From the NCBI GenBank assembly GCA_049177215.1, contig CP185379.1, positions 62,001-126,000 on the forward strand: a stretch of 64,000 bases of DNA. Direction: 5' to 3'. The DNA comes from Pollutiaquabacter aromativorans. GTDB taxonomy: Bacteria > Bacteroidota > Bacteroidia > AKYH767-A > 2013-40CM-41-45. Below, one piece after another: positions 40,905 through 50,469 of this stretch. The notes beneath the pieces are model-generated. The model made no database searches and had not been told where the DNA came from. It saw nothing but the letters and a program-made list of their open reading frames with translations. The translations under genes were made by a program, and so were the position numbers. Position 1 is the first letter of the stretch, and the number at the start of each line of letters is the position of its first letter.

Positions 40905-43664
40905 ATGCGCCGACAACTCCTGTTTCTTACACTCCTGACTGCTGTTTCGATTTCTGCGTGCCGACGTGAGATCATGACTACCGGTAAAATTTCGCGCGCA
41001 TCCGGCGAAGCTGCACAGGAAGCCCGTGAACGCGTGCTGTGGGAAAAAGAACGCCTGATGGATCCTGCCATCGGTGCGATCCCGCCCATGATCCGCGAAA
41101 AGGAACTGGCCTTCGCGGCCACCCTGCCCGACGATCGCTCCGCTCAGGCGCGACGTGCCGGTATCAACGGCGACTGGAACTTCCGCGGCCCCTGGAACGT
41201 GGGCGGACGAACCCGCGCGCTGGCTATCGATGTCACCAACGAGAATGTCCTGCTCGCCGGCGGCGTCAGCGGTGGGATGTGGCGCAGCACCGATGGCGGA
41301 AATTCCTGGTCGCGTGTCAGCGACGGCATGGGACATCCCGGCGTGAACGCTATCGCGCAGGATACCCGGCCGGGCCGCGAACAAACCTGGTACTACCTCT
41401 CCGGCGAAGCCTACGGAACCTCGGCCAGCGGTGGCTCGGCCTTCTATCTTGGCAACGGCATGTACAAATCCGGCGACGGTGGCCTCACATGGGCTTCGTT
41501 GTCCAGCACGGTCTCCGGTACTCCGCATGTTTTCGACAACGTATGGGACGTTACCTGGAACGTGGTCACCGATCCCGGGAACCTCATCCAGGACGTTGTT
41601 TATGGCGCCTGCTTCGATGCTATTTATAAGAGTGTCAACGGTGGCACGAGTTGGTCGCTCGTGCGTGGCAATGCCGGCGTACAATCCACTTACAGCTACT
41701 TCACCGATGTGGCCGTTTCACCCACCAGTGTCGTCTATGCAACACTCAGCAGCGACGGTCCGCAGAAAGGTATCTGGCGCGCTCCCGGCGGTACGGGCTT
41801 CGTCAACATCCTGCCATCCAACTTCCCGCCCAACTACGACCGCCTGGTGATCGGCATCGATCCGAACAACGAGAACATCGTCTACTTCTTCGGCCCCACT
41901 CCCGGCTACGGCCGCATGAGCACCGACTTTCAGGGCGACACGCTCTGGAACAGCCTGTGGAAGTACGAATACCTCTCCGGCAATGGTACAGGAACGGGCG
42001 GGACCTGGACCGATCTCTCCCCGAACCTCCCCGGCAACATCGGTGTCTTCAACGGCTTGAACACACAAGGTGGTTATGACCTCGTTGTGAAGGTAAAGCC
42101 GGGCAATTCGAACGTTGTCTTCATCGGCGGTACGAACTTCTTCCGCTCAGACAATGCCTTTGCCGATAGCACGCAGACGACCGTGATAGGCGGCTATGCA
42201 CTTGGCGCCGCGCTTCCGTTCGTCGATGAATACCCGGGCCATCATCCCGACCAACATGCGCTGGTCTTCCTGCCTTCCAACCCCGACATCATGTATGCGG
42301 GTTGTGACGGAGGTGTTTCCAAAACACTGGACAACACGGCTTCGAATGTCGTTTGGGAGGAGAAGAACCTCGGCTACATCACCAGCCAGTTCTATACGGT
42401 CACCTTGGACCATGGCGGCAACAGCGATGTGATCATCGGCGGACTGCAGGATAACGGCACTTACTATTCCAACGACACGAACTCCACGGCCGACTGGTAC
42501 CATTCCTTCGACGGCGACGGTTCCTATTGCCAGATCACCGACGGCGGATCGTATTATTATTTCTCCAAGCAGCAGGGAAAGATCGCCAAGACGACGGTGG
42601 ATCCGTCCGGGCAAGTCACCGCTTATCGGCGCATTGATCCGATCGGTGCGGAAAACTATCAGTTCATCAATCCCTTCGTGCTGGACCCGAACAACCAGGA
42701 TGTGATGTACCTCTGCGCCGGTCAGTACATCTGGCGGAACGACGACCTCTCCGGTATTCCGCTTTCTAACCAGTGGGATTCCATCGCCACCAACTGGGTG
42801 CGACTGCCCGACACCTTACCGACGGCAGGGGAGGAGATCACCGCGCTCGCGATCTCCCGGCAACCTGCACATCGTCTGTACTATGGCACCAACAAGCGGC
42901 ATATCTATCGCCTCGACAGCGCCAATACGGGCGTACCGCAGCGCGTCGACATCACGTACTCGCTCTTTCCCGCAAGCGGCTATACGTCTTGTATCGCCGT
43001 GAATCCGCAGAATGCCGATGAGTTGCTGGTGGTGTTTTCCAACTATGGCGTCTATAGCCTCTTTCATTCGTCCGATGCCGGCGCCAACTGGCGAAAGGTC
43101 GGCGGCAACCTCGAGCAGAACACCGGCGGAACCGGCAACGGACCTTCCTGCCGTTGGGCAAGTATTCTTCCCGTCTCCGACGGAACCGTATACCTCGTCG
43201 GTACGTCGGTAGGGCTTTTCGCCGCAGATACGCTCATCACGAACAGCACCGTCTGGGTCCGGCAGGGCAGCACGACCATCGGCACTGCGGTAGTGGATAT
43301 GCTCGACTGCCGCGAGTCGGACGGCCTGGTGGCGGTCGCTACGCACGGCAACGGTGTTTATACCGCCCGCATCACCAGCATCAACGACATCACGACGGGG
43401 ACCGCTTTCGCCAATCGCCAGCCGGAGTTTTCACTCTTCCCGAATCCTGCACGCGATCGTATTACACTGCAAGTTGCGAGTGGAACAATGTCGCGCCCCG
43501 TTCACATCACCCTGCTCGATGAGCTCGGCCGCGAGCTGCGTTCGCTATCCGCGAATTCGATCGATAACCTTACGTTGGATGTAGCGGATCTCCACGCCGG
43601 CCTTTATTATGTTCGCCTTCAAGACGAGTTGGGTACGCAGCAGCGTGCGTTCATCCGGCAGTAA
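40905..43664 (+). CDS. Large secreted BNR/sortilin-like propeller protein with T9SS sorting domain
   Basis: 919 residues. The N-terminal signal ends SISAC at residue 19, a lipobox-like site. Asp-box motifs of sialidase/VPS10-type propellers recur: MWRSTDGGNSWSRV, MYKSGDGGLTWASL, IYKSVNGGTSWSLV, LFHSSDAGANWRKV. Other propeller strands (ENVLLAGGVSGG, PDIMYAGCDGGVSK, DVIIGGLQDNGTYY) fit glycoside-hydrolase-like proteins of Bacteroidota. The last ~80 residues (FSLFPNPARDRITLQV ... LYYVRLQDELGTQQRAFIRQ) are a type A sorting domain. Probably displayed on the cell surface; enzymatic activity cannot be asserted from Asp-boxes alone. Preceded by an IS481-like element and a repeat array. Confidence 0.9.
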   Translation: MRRQLLFLTLLTAVSISACRREIMTTGKISRASGEAAQEARERVLWEKERLMDPAIGAIPPMIREKELAFAATLPDDRSAQARRAGINGDWNFRGPWNVGGRTRALAIDVTNENVLLAGGVSGGMWRSTDGGNSWSRVSDGMGHPGVNAIAQDTRPGREQTWYYLSGEAYGTSASGGSAFYLGNGMYKSGDGGLTWASLSSTVSGTPHVFDNVWDVTWNVVTDPGNLIQDVVYGACFDAIYKSVNGGTSWSLVRGNAGVQSTYSYFTDVAVSPTSVVYATLSSDGPQKGIWRAPGGTGFVNILPSNFPPNYDRLVIGIDPNNENIVYFFGPTPGYGRMSTDFQGDTLWNSLWKYEYLSGNGTGTGGTWTDLSPNLPGNIGVFNGLNTQGGYDLVVKVKPGNSNVVFIGGTNFFRSDNAFADSTQTTVIGGYALGAALPFVDEYPGHHPDQHALVFLPSNPDIMYAGCDGGVSKTLDNTASNVVWEEKNLGYITSQFYTVTLDHGGNSDVIIGGLQDNGTYYSNDTNSTADWYHSFDGDGSYCQITDGGSYYYFSKQQGKIAKTTVDPSGQVTAYRRIDPIGAENYQFINPFVLDPNNQDVMYLCAGQYIWRNDDLSGIPLSNQWDSIATNWVRLPDTLPTAGEEITALAISRQPAHRLYYGTNKRHIYRLDSANTGVPQRVDITYSLFPASGYTSCIAVNPQNADELLVVFSNYGVYSLFHSSDAGANWRKVGGNLEQNTGGTGNGPSCRWASILPVSDGTVYLVGTSVGLFAADTLITNSTVWVRQGSTTIGTAVVDMLDCRESDGLVAVATHGNGVYTARITSINDITTGTAFANRQPEFSLFPNPARDRITLQVASGTMSRPVHITLLDELGRELRSLSANSIDNLTLDVADLHAGLYYVRLQDELGTQQRAFIRQ

Positions 43665-44178
43665 GGTTTCAAAACACTGCTCACTCGCACTGTTTCTCAC
43701 ACTGTTTCTCCCACTGTTTCTAAACCTGCTCACGCTCTTTCTCACACTACGCACTATAATTAAAGTGCGAAGTGGGAGAAACACTGTGAGTGAACAGTGG
43801 TATGCCGCCCCGCGTTTTTTTCTCTGCCATTGGTTGCCTGCCAACCAGGCGCGCGTTTTTTATGCTCTGAAAATCACAATGTCCCGGTTTTTTCTCTCGT
43901 CCCGCCCTTGCATTTTCATTCGTGAAAGATTACTATACAATCAGGCTAAATGATTGTTTAGCGATCCGGTAGCAAATAGTGAATAGTAAACAGTGAACAG
44001 TAAACAGTAAACAGTGATTTAGGGAGATTAGGTTTCGGGCCCCGACGCATCCCCCAATCCCCAATCACTAATCTCGCCCCACGTCCCTCGCCCCACGTCC
44101 CTCGCCCCACGTCCCACGTCCCTCGCCCCACGTCCCTCGTCCCTCGCCCCACGTCCCTCGCCCCACGTCCCTCCTTAC
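43665..44178. other. Intergenic region: hairpin plus repeat arrays before dnaE2
   Basis: 43672-43790 is rich in cactgtttctc words, with an inverted match (gtttctcccact at about 43706-43720 against agtgggagaaac at about 43770-43782) that could act as a terminator. 43945-43962 is a small inverted repeat (GCTAAA-N6-TTTAGC). 43970-44020 is a gtgaatagtaaacag array. 44076-44173 is a 14-base C-rich repeat (cgccccacgtccct) ending five bases before the dnaE2 ATG. No gene seen. Confidence 0.7.
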
Positions 44179-47157
44179 ATGTACCTCAACACCCACACCT
44201 ACTTCAGCTTCCTCCACGGCACGCTCTCGGTCGAAGAGCTGCTTGCGGAGGCGCAGCGTTGCGGGGTGCGGAAGCTGGCGCTGACCGACATCAACAACAC
44301 CTCGGGTGTGCTCGACTTTATCCGACTCGCTCCGCAGTACGGCGTAGAGCCGGTGGTCGGGATCGAGTTCCGGCGCGATCACCGGCTTTGTTATGTCGGC
44401 ATCGCGCGCAACAACGTGGGCTTTCACGAACTCAACGAGTTCCTCACGCACTGCCTGCGCGGCGGTACCAACGCCGAAGCCGATGTGCCCGATCAGCCGC
44501 CGCTGTTGCCCAACGTATCCTGGATACTTGTGCCGCCCGCGCTGCCGGGAGCAAAGGCTTTGTCCGACTGGATCGACGAACGCCTGCGACCCATGCAGCC
44601 CGCCCTGCGCGAACGTGTTTGGTTCGGCTTGCGCCGCCTGCCTTCCTGGGGCGGTTTGCGCATCGATCCTGCGCGCCTCGTGCTCTGGTGGCCCGTAAGC
44701 TTCCGCTCGCCCGACGAACACGACATCCATCGCGTACTGCGCGCCGTTGACCGGAATACGCTCCTGACCAAACTGCCTCCGGAAGACCTCGCCGATCCCG
44801 GCGAAGTGATGCTGTCGCCCGACGCACTGCGGGAGCAATGCACTGATAGTTTGTCGCTGATCGACAATGCCGAACGGTTGCTCGAAGGCTGCGGCATCGC
44901 CTTCGACTATCACGAGAGCAAGAACAAGCTCAGCTTCACCGGCAGCAAGGCGCTCGATCGCGAACTCTTGCGACGCGAAACCTTCGCCGGCATGCGGGAG
45001 CGCTACGGCGAGGCCGGTGCGACGGTGCGCGAGCGGGTAGAGAAGGAGCTGCGCATGATCGACGAACTCGGCTTCGCGCCCTACTTCCTGATCAACTGGG
45101 ATATCGTGCGCTACGCCCGGCACCGCGGCTACTTCTACGTGGGACGCGGCAGCGGCGCCAACAGCATCGTCGCTTACTGCCTGCGCATCACCGACGTCGA
45201 TCCGATCGACCTCGACCTCTACTTCGAACGCTTCATCAATCCCTACCGCACCAATCCGCCCGACTTCGACCTCGACTTTTCCTGGAAAGAACGCGACGAG
45301 GTACTGGCGTACATTTTCCGCCGGCACGGCGAGGAACACGTCGCCCTGCTCGCGACCTATTCCACCTTCCAGTACAACGCCATCATCCGCGAGGTCGGAA
45401 AGGTCTTCGGCCTGCCGAAAGAAGAGATCGACGCGCTCTCCGAAACGCGCCGTCATCCCGATACACCCGACCACATCACGCGCCGCATCTGGAAGATCGC
45501 GCAGCGCATCACCGACTTTCCCCGCCACCTCAGCATCCACGCCGGCGGCGTGCTGATCTCCGAAAAGCCGGTCACCTGGTATACCGCCACCGTGCGACCG
45601 CCGAAGGGTTTTCCGGTCACGCAGTTCAGCATGCTCGAAGCCGAGGATGTCGGGCTGTACAAATACGACATCCTCAGCCAGCGCGGACTCGGTCACATCC
45701 GCGACGCGGTCGAGCTGGTGAAGAAGAACCGCGGTGAGACGGTCGACATCCACGATATCGCCCGCTTCAAGCGCGACGAACGGGTGCGCGCACTCATCCG
45801 CGAGGGCCGCTGCATGGGCTGCTTCTACGTCGAGTCGCCCGCCATGCGCATGCTGCTGAAGAAACTGCGGGTCGATACCTACATCCAACTGGTCGCCGCG
45901 AGCTCGATCATCCGCCCGGGTGTCGCCCGCTCGGGCATGATGCGCGAGTACATCCTCCGGACCCACGATCCTGCCCGCCGTCAATACATCCACCCGCTCA
46001 TGCGGGAGCTGATGGAGGAGACCTACGGCATCATGGTGTACCAGGAGGATGTCATCAAGGTCGCGCATCACTTCGCCGGCCTCTCACTCTCCGAAGCCGA
46101 CGTGCTCCGTCGCGGCATGTCGGGGAAGTTCCGCTCGCGCGACGAGTTCGCCAAGATCCGCGATAAGTTCTTCGCCAGTTGCGCCGAACGCGGCTATCCG
46201 GAAAGCATCACCACCGAAGTATGGCGGCAGATCGAAAGTTTCGCCGGCTACTCGTTTTCCAAAGGCCATTCGGCTTCCTATGCGGTCGAGAGTTTCCAGA
46301 GCCTGTTCCTGAAGGCCTACTACCCGAAGGAATTCATGGTCGGGGTGATCAACAACTTCGGCGGGTTTTACCGGACCGAGTTCTACGTCCACGAAGCGCG
46401 CAGGTCGGGTGCGAACGTCCACGCGCCCTGTGTCAATCGGAGCGACTACCTCACGAACATTTCGGGCGACGACATCCACCTCGGCTTCATCCACCTCTCC
46501 GGCCTGGAACAATCGGCGGCGGACGCGTTACTCGCCGAGCGCGCCGCCAACGGTCCCTTCCTGAGCCTCGACGATTTCGTACACCGTGTCCCCATTGCGG
46601 TCGAGCAGTTGCGCATTCTGATCCGTATCGGCGCGTTCCGCTTTTCCGGCAAGGGGAAGAAGGAGCTGCTGTGGGATATTCCCACCCTGCTCGGCGCGGA
46701 AAAACGTACCCGCGTCGTGCCGGAACTGTTCGGGGTCGAACCGGAGACCTTCACCTTGCCGGACCTCTACCACGACCCGGTCGACGATGCACTCGACGAG
46801 ATCGAACTCCTCGGCTTTCCACTCTGCGATCCGTTTTCGCTCTTGCGTGATCCCTTGCCTTCGCCGGCAAGTGCCTGCGACTTCGAACAAAATGTCGGCC
46901 GGGAGATCGCCATCGTCGGTTACCTGGTGACCACCAAGCAGACCACCACGGTCAAACGCGAGATGATGCAGTTCGGAACCTTCCTCGATCGCGAAGGACG
47001 CTTCTTCGACACAACGCACTTCCCCCGCGTCACCGAACAGTTCCCCTTCCGGGGCCGCGGACTCTACCTCTTGCGCGGAAAGGTCGATCAGGAATTCGGC
47101 TTCTGCAGCCTCACGGTTTCCGGCATGCAGAAGTTGGAAACGAAGGGGAGGAGGTGA
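44179..47157 (+). CDS. dnaE2: Error-prone DNA polymerase III alpha subunit (DnaE2 type)
   Basis: 992 residues, shorter than replicative DnaE (about 1150-1200) and close to DnaE2. The N-terminal PHP domain starts LNTHTYFSFLHGTLSVEELL; the first PHP histidine (normally LHxHS) is Asn here. Palm motifs are GRGSGANSIVAYCLRITDVDPI and PDFDLDFSWKERDEV, holding the catalytic D-x-D, and later ATYSTFQYNAIIREVGKVFGLP. HAGGVLIS and GIMVYQEDVIKVAHHFAGLSLSEADVLRRGMSGK follow, then an OB fold (IAIVGYLVTTKQTTTV). With dinB (34631) it forms a translesion set. No imuA or imuB gene lies next to it. Confidence 0.93.
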   Translation: MYLNTHTYFSFLHGTLSVEELLAEAQRCGVRKLALTDINNTSGVLDFIRLAPQYGVEPVVGIEFRRDHRLCYVGIARNNVGFHELNEFLTHCLRGGTNAEADVPDQPPLLPNVSWILVPPALPGAKALSDWIDERLRPMQPALRERVWFGLRRLPSWGGLRIDPARLVLWWPVSFRSPDEHDIHRVLRAVDRNTLLTKLPPEDLADPGEVMLSPDALREQCTDSLSLIDNAERLLEGCGIAFDYHESKNKLSFTGSKALDRELLRRETFAGMRERYGEAGATVRERVEKELRMIDELGFAPYFLINWDIVRYARHRGYFYVGRGSGANSIVAYCLRITDVDPIDLDLYFERFINPYRTNPPDFDLDFSWKERDEVLAYIFRRHGEEHVALLATYSTFQYNAIIREVGKVFGLPKEEIDALSETRRHPDTPDHITRRIWKIAQRITDFPRHLSIHAGGVLISEKPVTWYTATVRPPKGFPVTQFSMLEAEDVGLYKYDILSQRGLGHIRDAVELVKKNRGETVDIHDIARFKRDERVRALIREGRCMGCFYVESPAMRMLLKKLRVDTYIQLVAASSIIRPGVARSGMMREYILRTHDPARRQYIHPLMRELMEETYGIMVYQEDVIKVAHHFAGLSLSEADVLRRGMSGKFRSRDEFAKIRDKFFASCAERGYPESITTEVWRQIESFAGYSFSKGHSASYAVESFQSLFLKAYYPKEFMVGVINNFGGFYRTEFYVHEARRSGANVHAPCVNRSDYLTNISGDDIHLGFIHLSGLEQSAADALLAERAANGPFLSLDDFVHRVPIAVEQLRILIRIGAFRFSGKGKKELLWDIPTLLGAEKRTRVVPELFGVEPETFTLPDLYHDPVDDALDEIELLGFPLCDPFSLLRDPLPSPASACDFEQNVGREIAIVGYLVTTKQTTTVKREMMQFGTFLDREGRFFDTTHFPRVTEQFPFRGRGLYLLRGKVDQEFGFCSLTVSGMQKLETKGRR

Positions 47158-47526
47158 GGGGAGGGCGGTTGGCGGTTGGCAGTAAGCAGTAGGCAGTAAG
47201 CAGTGAACAGTAGTGGATTAGCGAACAGCGAATCCTGCCTGCCGGAGCTTTAGCGTAGGCAGGAGTGAACAGTAAACAGTGAACAGTAGCGAATAGCGAA
47301 CAGCGAATAGTATTTTGGTGAACAGTGCACAGTAAGCAGTACTAGCCCTTTGGAGGGAGAACCGGAAACGCGGAACCCGCTTGCCTGCCGTAGCTTTAGC
47401 GAAGGCAGGAGTGAACAGTAAACAGTAAACAGAGAACAGTAAGCGGTACTAGCGCTTTGGAGAGAAGATCGGAAACTCGGAACACGGAACACGGAACACG
47501 GAACACGTTACTCCCTCGCCCCTTCT
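47158..47526. repeat. Repeat region between dnaE2 and the histidine kinase gene
   Basis: ggcagtaagcagt units (47170-47215), gtgaacagtagtgg / gcgaacagcgaat units (47203-47335 and 47411-47445), palindromic aagcttta-type elements at 47234-47263 and about 47393-47409, and a ggaacacggaacac array (47472-47508). No gene seen. Confidence 0.8.
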
Positions 47527-49491
47527 TCAAGCAGGCAAACGCACCTCAAAGACCGTCCAGCCGCCAACGCTGTTGGCGCGCATGGAGCCGCCGTGGCCTT
47601 TTACGATATCGTGACTGATGCTTAACCCCAGTCCGGTGCCTTCACCCGGAGGTTTGGTCGTATAGAATGGCTCAAAAATTTTATCAAGCTTTTCGGAGGC
47701 GATACCGATGCCGTTGTCTTCAATGCGAATCACGGCCTGGCCTTGCTCACTATCGAGGCGAATACGAACGGTAGGACGAAACCCGGGTTCTTTCTTTTTC
47801 GAACGTTCCCGGACTGCGTAAAAGGCGTTGTTCAGGAGGTTCAGTAAAACCCTGCTGATGTCCTGTTGTACGAGTTCCAGCGCCGGAAGCTGGATGGAAA
47901 GGTGCTTCTCGAGCGTGACGTCGAAGTCGGGATGCGAGGCACGCATGCCGTGAAAAGCAAGGTGTACGTTTTCTTCCGTGAGATCACGGAGGTTGACGGT
48001 CTGTCGCTCCCCCTTCCCCTGCCGTGCGTGCAACATCATGCTCCGTACGATCGAATTGGCACGAAGGCCATGCTCTTCGATCTTTTCCAGATTGCGCTTC
48101 AGGTCGGCGGACAGTTCGTGGCGTTCGGTAGCGGTGCCGGCGTCATTCAACTCGTCGGCCAGTTCCCGGGAAACCGCGGCGAAGTTGGTGATGAAGTTGA
48201 GCGGGTTCCGGATCTCGTGCGCGATACCGGCGGTCAGCTGACCCAGCGAAGCCATCTTCTCCGATTGAACAAGTTGTTCCTGGGTGTTCCGCAGTTCGTC
48301 CAGCGCATGGTTGAGGTCCTGGTTCGCTTTTTCGAGTTTACGGTTGGCCTGCTGCTTGTAGCGGAATCGTTGGAGCAGCAGAAGACTCAGGATGAGAAAC
48401 AAGGCCGAACCCGTGATCAGCATGATGCGCAGGAACCGGTCGATCTGCCGTTCCTTGCTCAGAAGGTCGATCTCGGATTGCTTTCGGGTCAGGTCGAGCT
48501 GATATTGCAACTCCGCGAGCTGGCGTGTGCTTTCAAGATTGAAGAGGGAGTCGCGCAGCGTGTAATATTGTTGCTGCATCGTCAACGCTTTGGCTGAATT
48601 TCCGGTCCGTTCATACGCTTCCGCCAGGGCGTGGGATGCATTCATGATGCCGGCAGGATAGCGGTTGGAGGAACTGATCTGAAGCGCGGATTCCAGGTAA
48701 ACCTTGGCGCTGTCCGCATGGTTTTCCTTGAGAAACGACCGGCCGATCCCGATCAGAGTGACTGCTTCCCCGTTGAGGTTGGAAGAGTTCTTGAAATATG
48801 CCAAGGCGGACCGGTACATGTTCCGCGAACGTTCGATCTGATCCTGCCGGAGGAAGAGGTCGGCAAGGCCCGTCACACATTCCTGGTATCCTTTTTCGTC
48901 ACCGAGTTTGCGCTTGTCTTCCAGGGCAAGCATCAGATCCGTTTCGGCTTCCGCGTAACGCCCGAGTTCTGTTCGACATAAACCGGATAAATAACGAACC
49001 GTCGAGGCAAGCCGCAATTCGTTTATGGAAAGATAAAGCGGTAGCGCCTGCGTAAAAGATGTCAGTGCGTCGGAATAGTTCTTTTCCGTGTAAGCGATCA
49101 CCCCCAGCTGCATCCGGCAATTGGCCTGCCCCAGTGTGTCTTGCAGGACTTCAAACAGGTTGCGCGCCTCCAGGAAGTGTTCGAGTGCCCGGAGGTAATT
49201 GGCCCGGGCGATCTGAGAGCGCCCCAACTGATAACGTGCCTGGGCTTCTCCGCGCTGGTCGTTCAGCAACATGCTCAGGCGAAGTGCCCGCTCGGCATAG
49301 TACGAGTTGGAGTCGGGTACACCTCCGTTCGCATACGCTTTCGCGATCTGCAGCAGGAGCTGAACCTGTGCCGTGTCCTGTCGGGACTGCTTGAGTTTGG
49401 TCAGCAGATCCTGTAATTCCTCCGCTTTGGCTGGTAGCGGAGTGATCAGACGGGAAAACGTCAGCAGAAAAAGTAACAGCCAGGATCGCAT
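47527..49491 (-). CDS. Sensor histidine kinase with periplasmic TPR domain
   Basis: 654 residues. Signal peptide (about 1-22), then about seven TPR repeats (30-330: YAERALRLSMLLNDQRGEAQARYQLGRSQIARANYLRALEHFLEARN is one). A coiled coil (QLAELQYQLDLTRKQSEIDLLSKER) leads to a membrane helix (about 352-372). The HisKA domain carries the phospho-His in GQLTAGIAHEIRNPLNFITNF. The HATPase domain has N, G1 and G2 boxes in LLNLLNNAFYAV, IRIEDNGIGIASEKLDKIFEPFYTTK and GEGTGLGLSISHDIVKGHGG. No receiver domain, and no response regulator nearby. Last gene of a probable operon with two small exported proteins. Confidence 0.93.
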   Translation of the reverse strand: MRSWLLLFLLTFSRLITPLPAKAEELQDLLTKLKQSRQDTAQVQLLLQIAKAYANGGVPDSNSYYAERALRLSMLLNDQRGEAQARYQLGRSQIARANYLRALEHFLEARNLFEVLQDTLGQANCRMQLGVIAYTEKNYSDALTSFTQALPLYLSINELRLASTVRYLSGLCRTELGRYAEAETDLMLALEDKRKLGDEKGYQECVTGLADLFLRQDQIERSRNMYRSALAYFKNSSNLNGEAVTLIGIGRSFLKENHADSAKVYLESALQISSSNRYPAGIMNASHALAEAYERTGNSAKALTMQQQYYTLRDSLFNLESTRQLAELQYQLDLTRKQSEIDLLSKERQIDRFLRIMLITGSALFLILSLLLLQRFRYKQQANRKLEKANQDLNHALDELRNTQEQLVQSEKMASLGQLTAGIAHEIRNPLNFITNFAAVSRELADELNDAGTATERHELSADLKRNLEKIEEHGLRANSIVRSMMLHARQGKGERQTVNLRDLTEENVHLAFHGMRASHPDFDVTLEKHLSIQLPALELVQQDISRVLLNLLNNAFYAVRERSKKKEPGFRPTVRIRLDSEQGQAVIRIEDNGIGIASEKLDKIFEPFYTTKPPGEGTGLGLSISHDIVKGHGGSMRANSVGGWTVFEVRLPA

Positions 49492-49532
49492 AAGCTGCGG
49501 TAAGAGGGAAGAGCGGCAGTGAACGTTGGTGG

Positions 49533-49958
49533 TTATTCTTTGCCGAGCTCATTCATCATGTCGCATTCCGTCGGGCAGTAGGTCTGCATGAGGAATACAC
49601 TGTTACCGGACTGCGTATTGACTAGGATCTTGTCGCTGCGGTAGCCCTTCACGACAAGGTTCATGTAGTCGCCTTCTTCCCGCACGGGCACTACCATGAT
49701 GCCGGTTGCCGTGAGGTCGTGTTTGAAAATCGAATCCAGCGCTGCTTTGCTTAAGAAGAAAGCCTGCCGCGGATTAACCGGTTTTGCATCCATATAACTC
49801 TGGGCGAGACGCGCGGCATCGGCAGGCATAATGGATGTGCCGCCACCCGATTTCGGATTATCGACCGTGCGTGCACCTTCCGGATCTCCGGCAAGGGAGT
49901 TGAAGGCAAAAAGTACCAGCAAAGAAACCAAAGCGGTCTTGAAGTGGGGAGTTTTCAT
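49533..49958 (-). CDS. Small exported protein, paralogue of 49993-50469
   Basis: 141 residues from the ATG at 49958, which opens a signal peptide (MKTPHFKTALVSLLVLFAFNSLAG). No known family recognised. Shared with its neighbour: GG-x-SI near the start, FFLSKAALDSIFKHDLTATGIMVVPV, and the end VFLMQTYCPTECDMMNELGKE, which carries a C-P-x-x-C-D motif. The two cysteines could form a disulfide or bind a metal. It starts 34 bases after its paralogue and is followed 41 bases later by the histidine kinase, so it may feed a signal to the kinase; this is inferred from position only. Confidence 0.7.
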   Translation of the reverse strand: MKTPHFKTALVSLLVLFAFNSLAGDPEGARTVDNPKSGGGTSIMPADAARLAQSYMDAKPVNPRQAFFLSKAALDSIFKHDLTATGIMVVPVREEGDYMNLVVKGYRSDKILVNTQSGNSVFLMQTYCPTECDMMNELGKE

Positions 49959-49992
49959 GGTGGAAGTGGTTGTGTGGTTATAGGTTGGCGGA

Positions 49993-50469
49993 TTATTCAC
50001 TCATCATCCGTTCTGTGACATCACAGTCGCTCGGACAAAACGTTTGGGTTAGAAAACTTGCGTAGCCATAATTCGCGTTGATCAGCGTATGCTCGCTGAT
50101 GACGGGTGCTACGACGATATTCATACTGTCAGTCGCGTCAATTACCGGAAAGATGGATAGTCCGTTGGCTGCCACGTCTTTCGAAAAAATGCTGTCGATG
50201 GCGACCTTGCTTAGATAAAACCAGTTGCGCTTGTTAAGCTGTTTGGCCGTATCGAATTTCGCGATGTATTGTGAACATTCGTCTTCCTTGATCGAGATGC
50301 CGCCGCCTTCTAAAGGCTTGGCCGGTTCCCGTTTTCCATTGTCACAGGATTTGGGTGCGTCTAAGACCATGATGACTGTATCCTTATCAATCCAGTCGAT
50401 GGTGCCCAGGGCTTCCAGTATCGCCACTGCCGTAACAGCCGACAATACAATGATGATGATGTTTTTCAT
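49993..50469 (-). CDS. Small membrane-anchored protein, paralogue of 49533-49958
   Basis: 158 residues from the ATG at 50469. One N-terminal hydrophobic segment (MKNIIIIVLSAVTAVAILEAL), probably an anchor. Shared with its neighbour: GGGISIKEDECS, FYLSKVAIDSIFSKDVAANGLSIFPV, and FLTQTFCPSDCDVTERMMSE, with the same C-P-x-x-C-D motif. Unknown family. First gene of the probable operon with its paralogue and the histidine kinase. Confidence 0.7.
   Translation of the reverse strand: MKNIIIIVLSAVTAVAILEALGTIDWIDKDTVIMVLDAPKSCDNGKREPAKPLEGGGISIKEDECSQYIAKFDTAKQLNKRNWFYLSKVAIDSIFSKDVAANGLSIFPVIDATDSMNIVVAPVISEHTLINANYGYASFLTQTFCPSDCDVTERMMSE

Noticed and set aside
43945..43962. GCTAAA-N6-TTTAGC as a second TetR operator
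   Set aside because: It resembles TTAAAC-N4-GTTTAA only loosely (different spacer and outer bases) and no regulator or efflux gene is near.
44068..46071. A 667-codon minus-strand frame opposite dnaE2
   Set aside because: Shadow of the conserved dnaE2 frame, and it runs into the repeat array.
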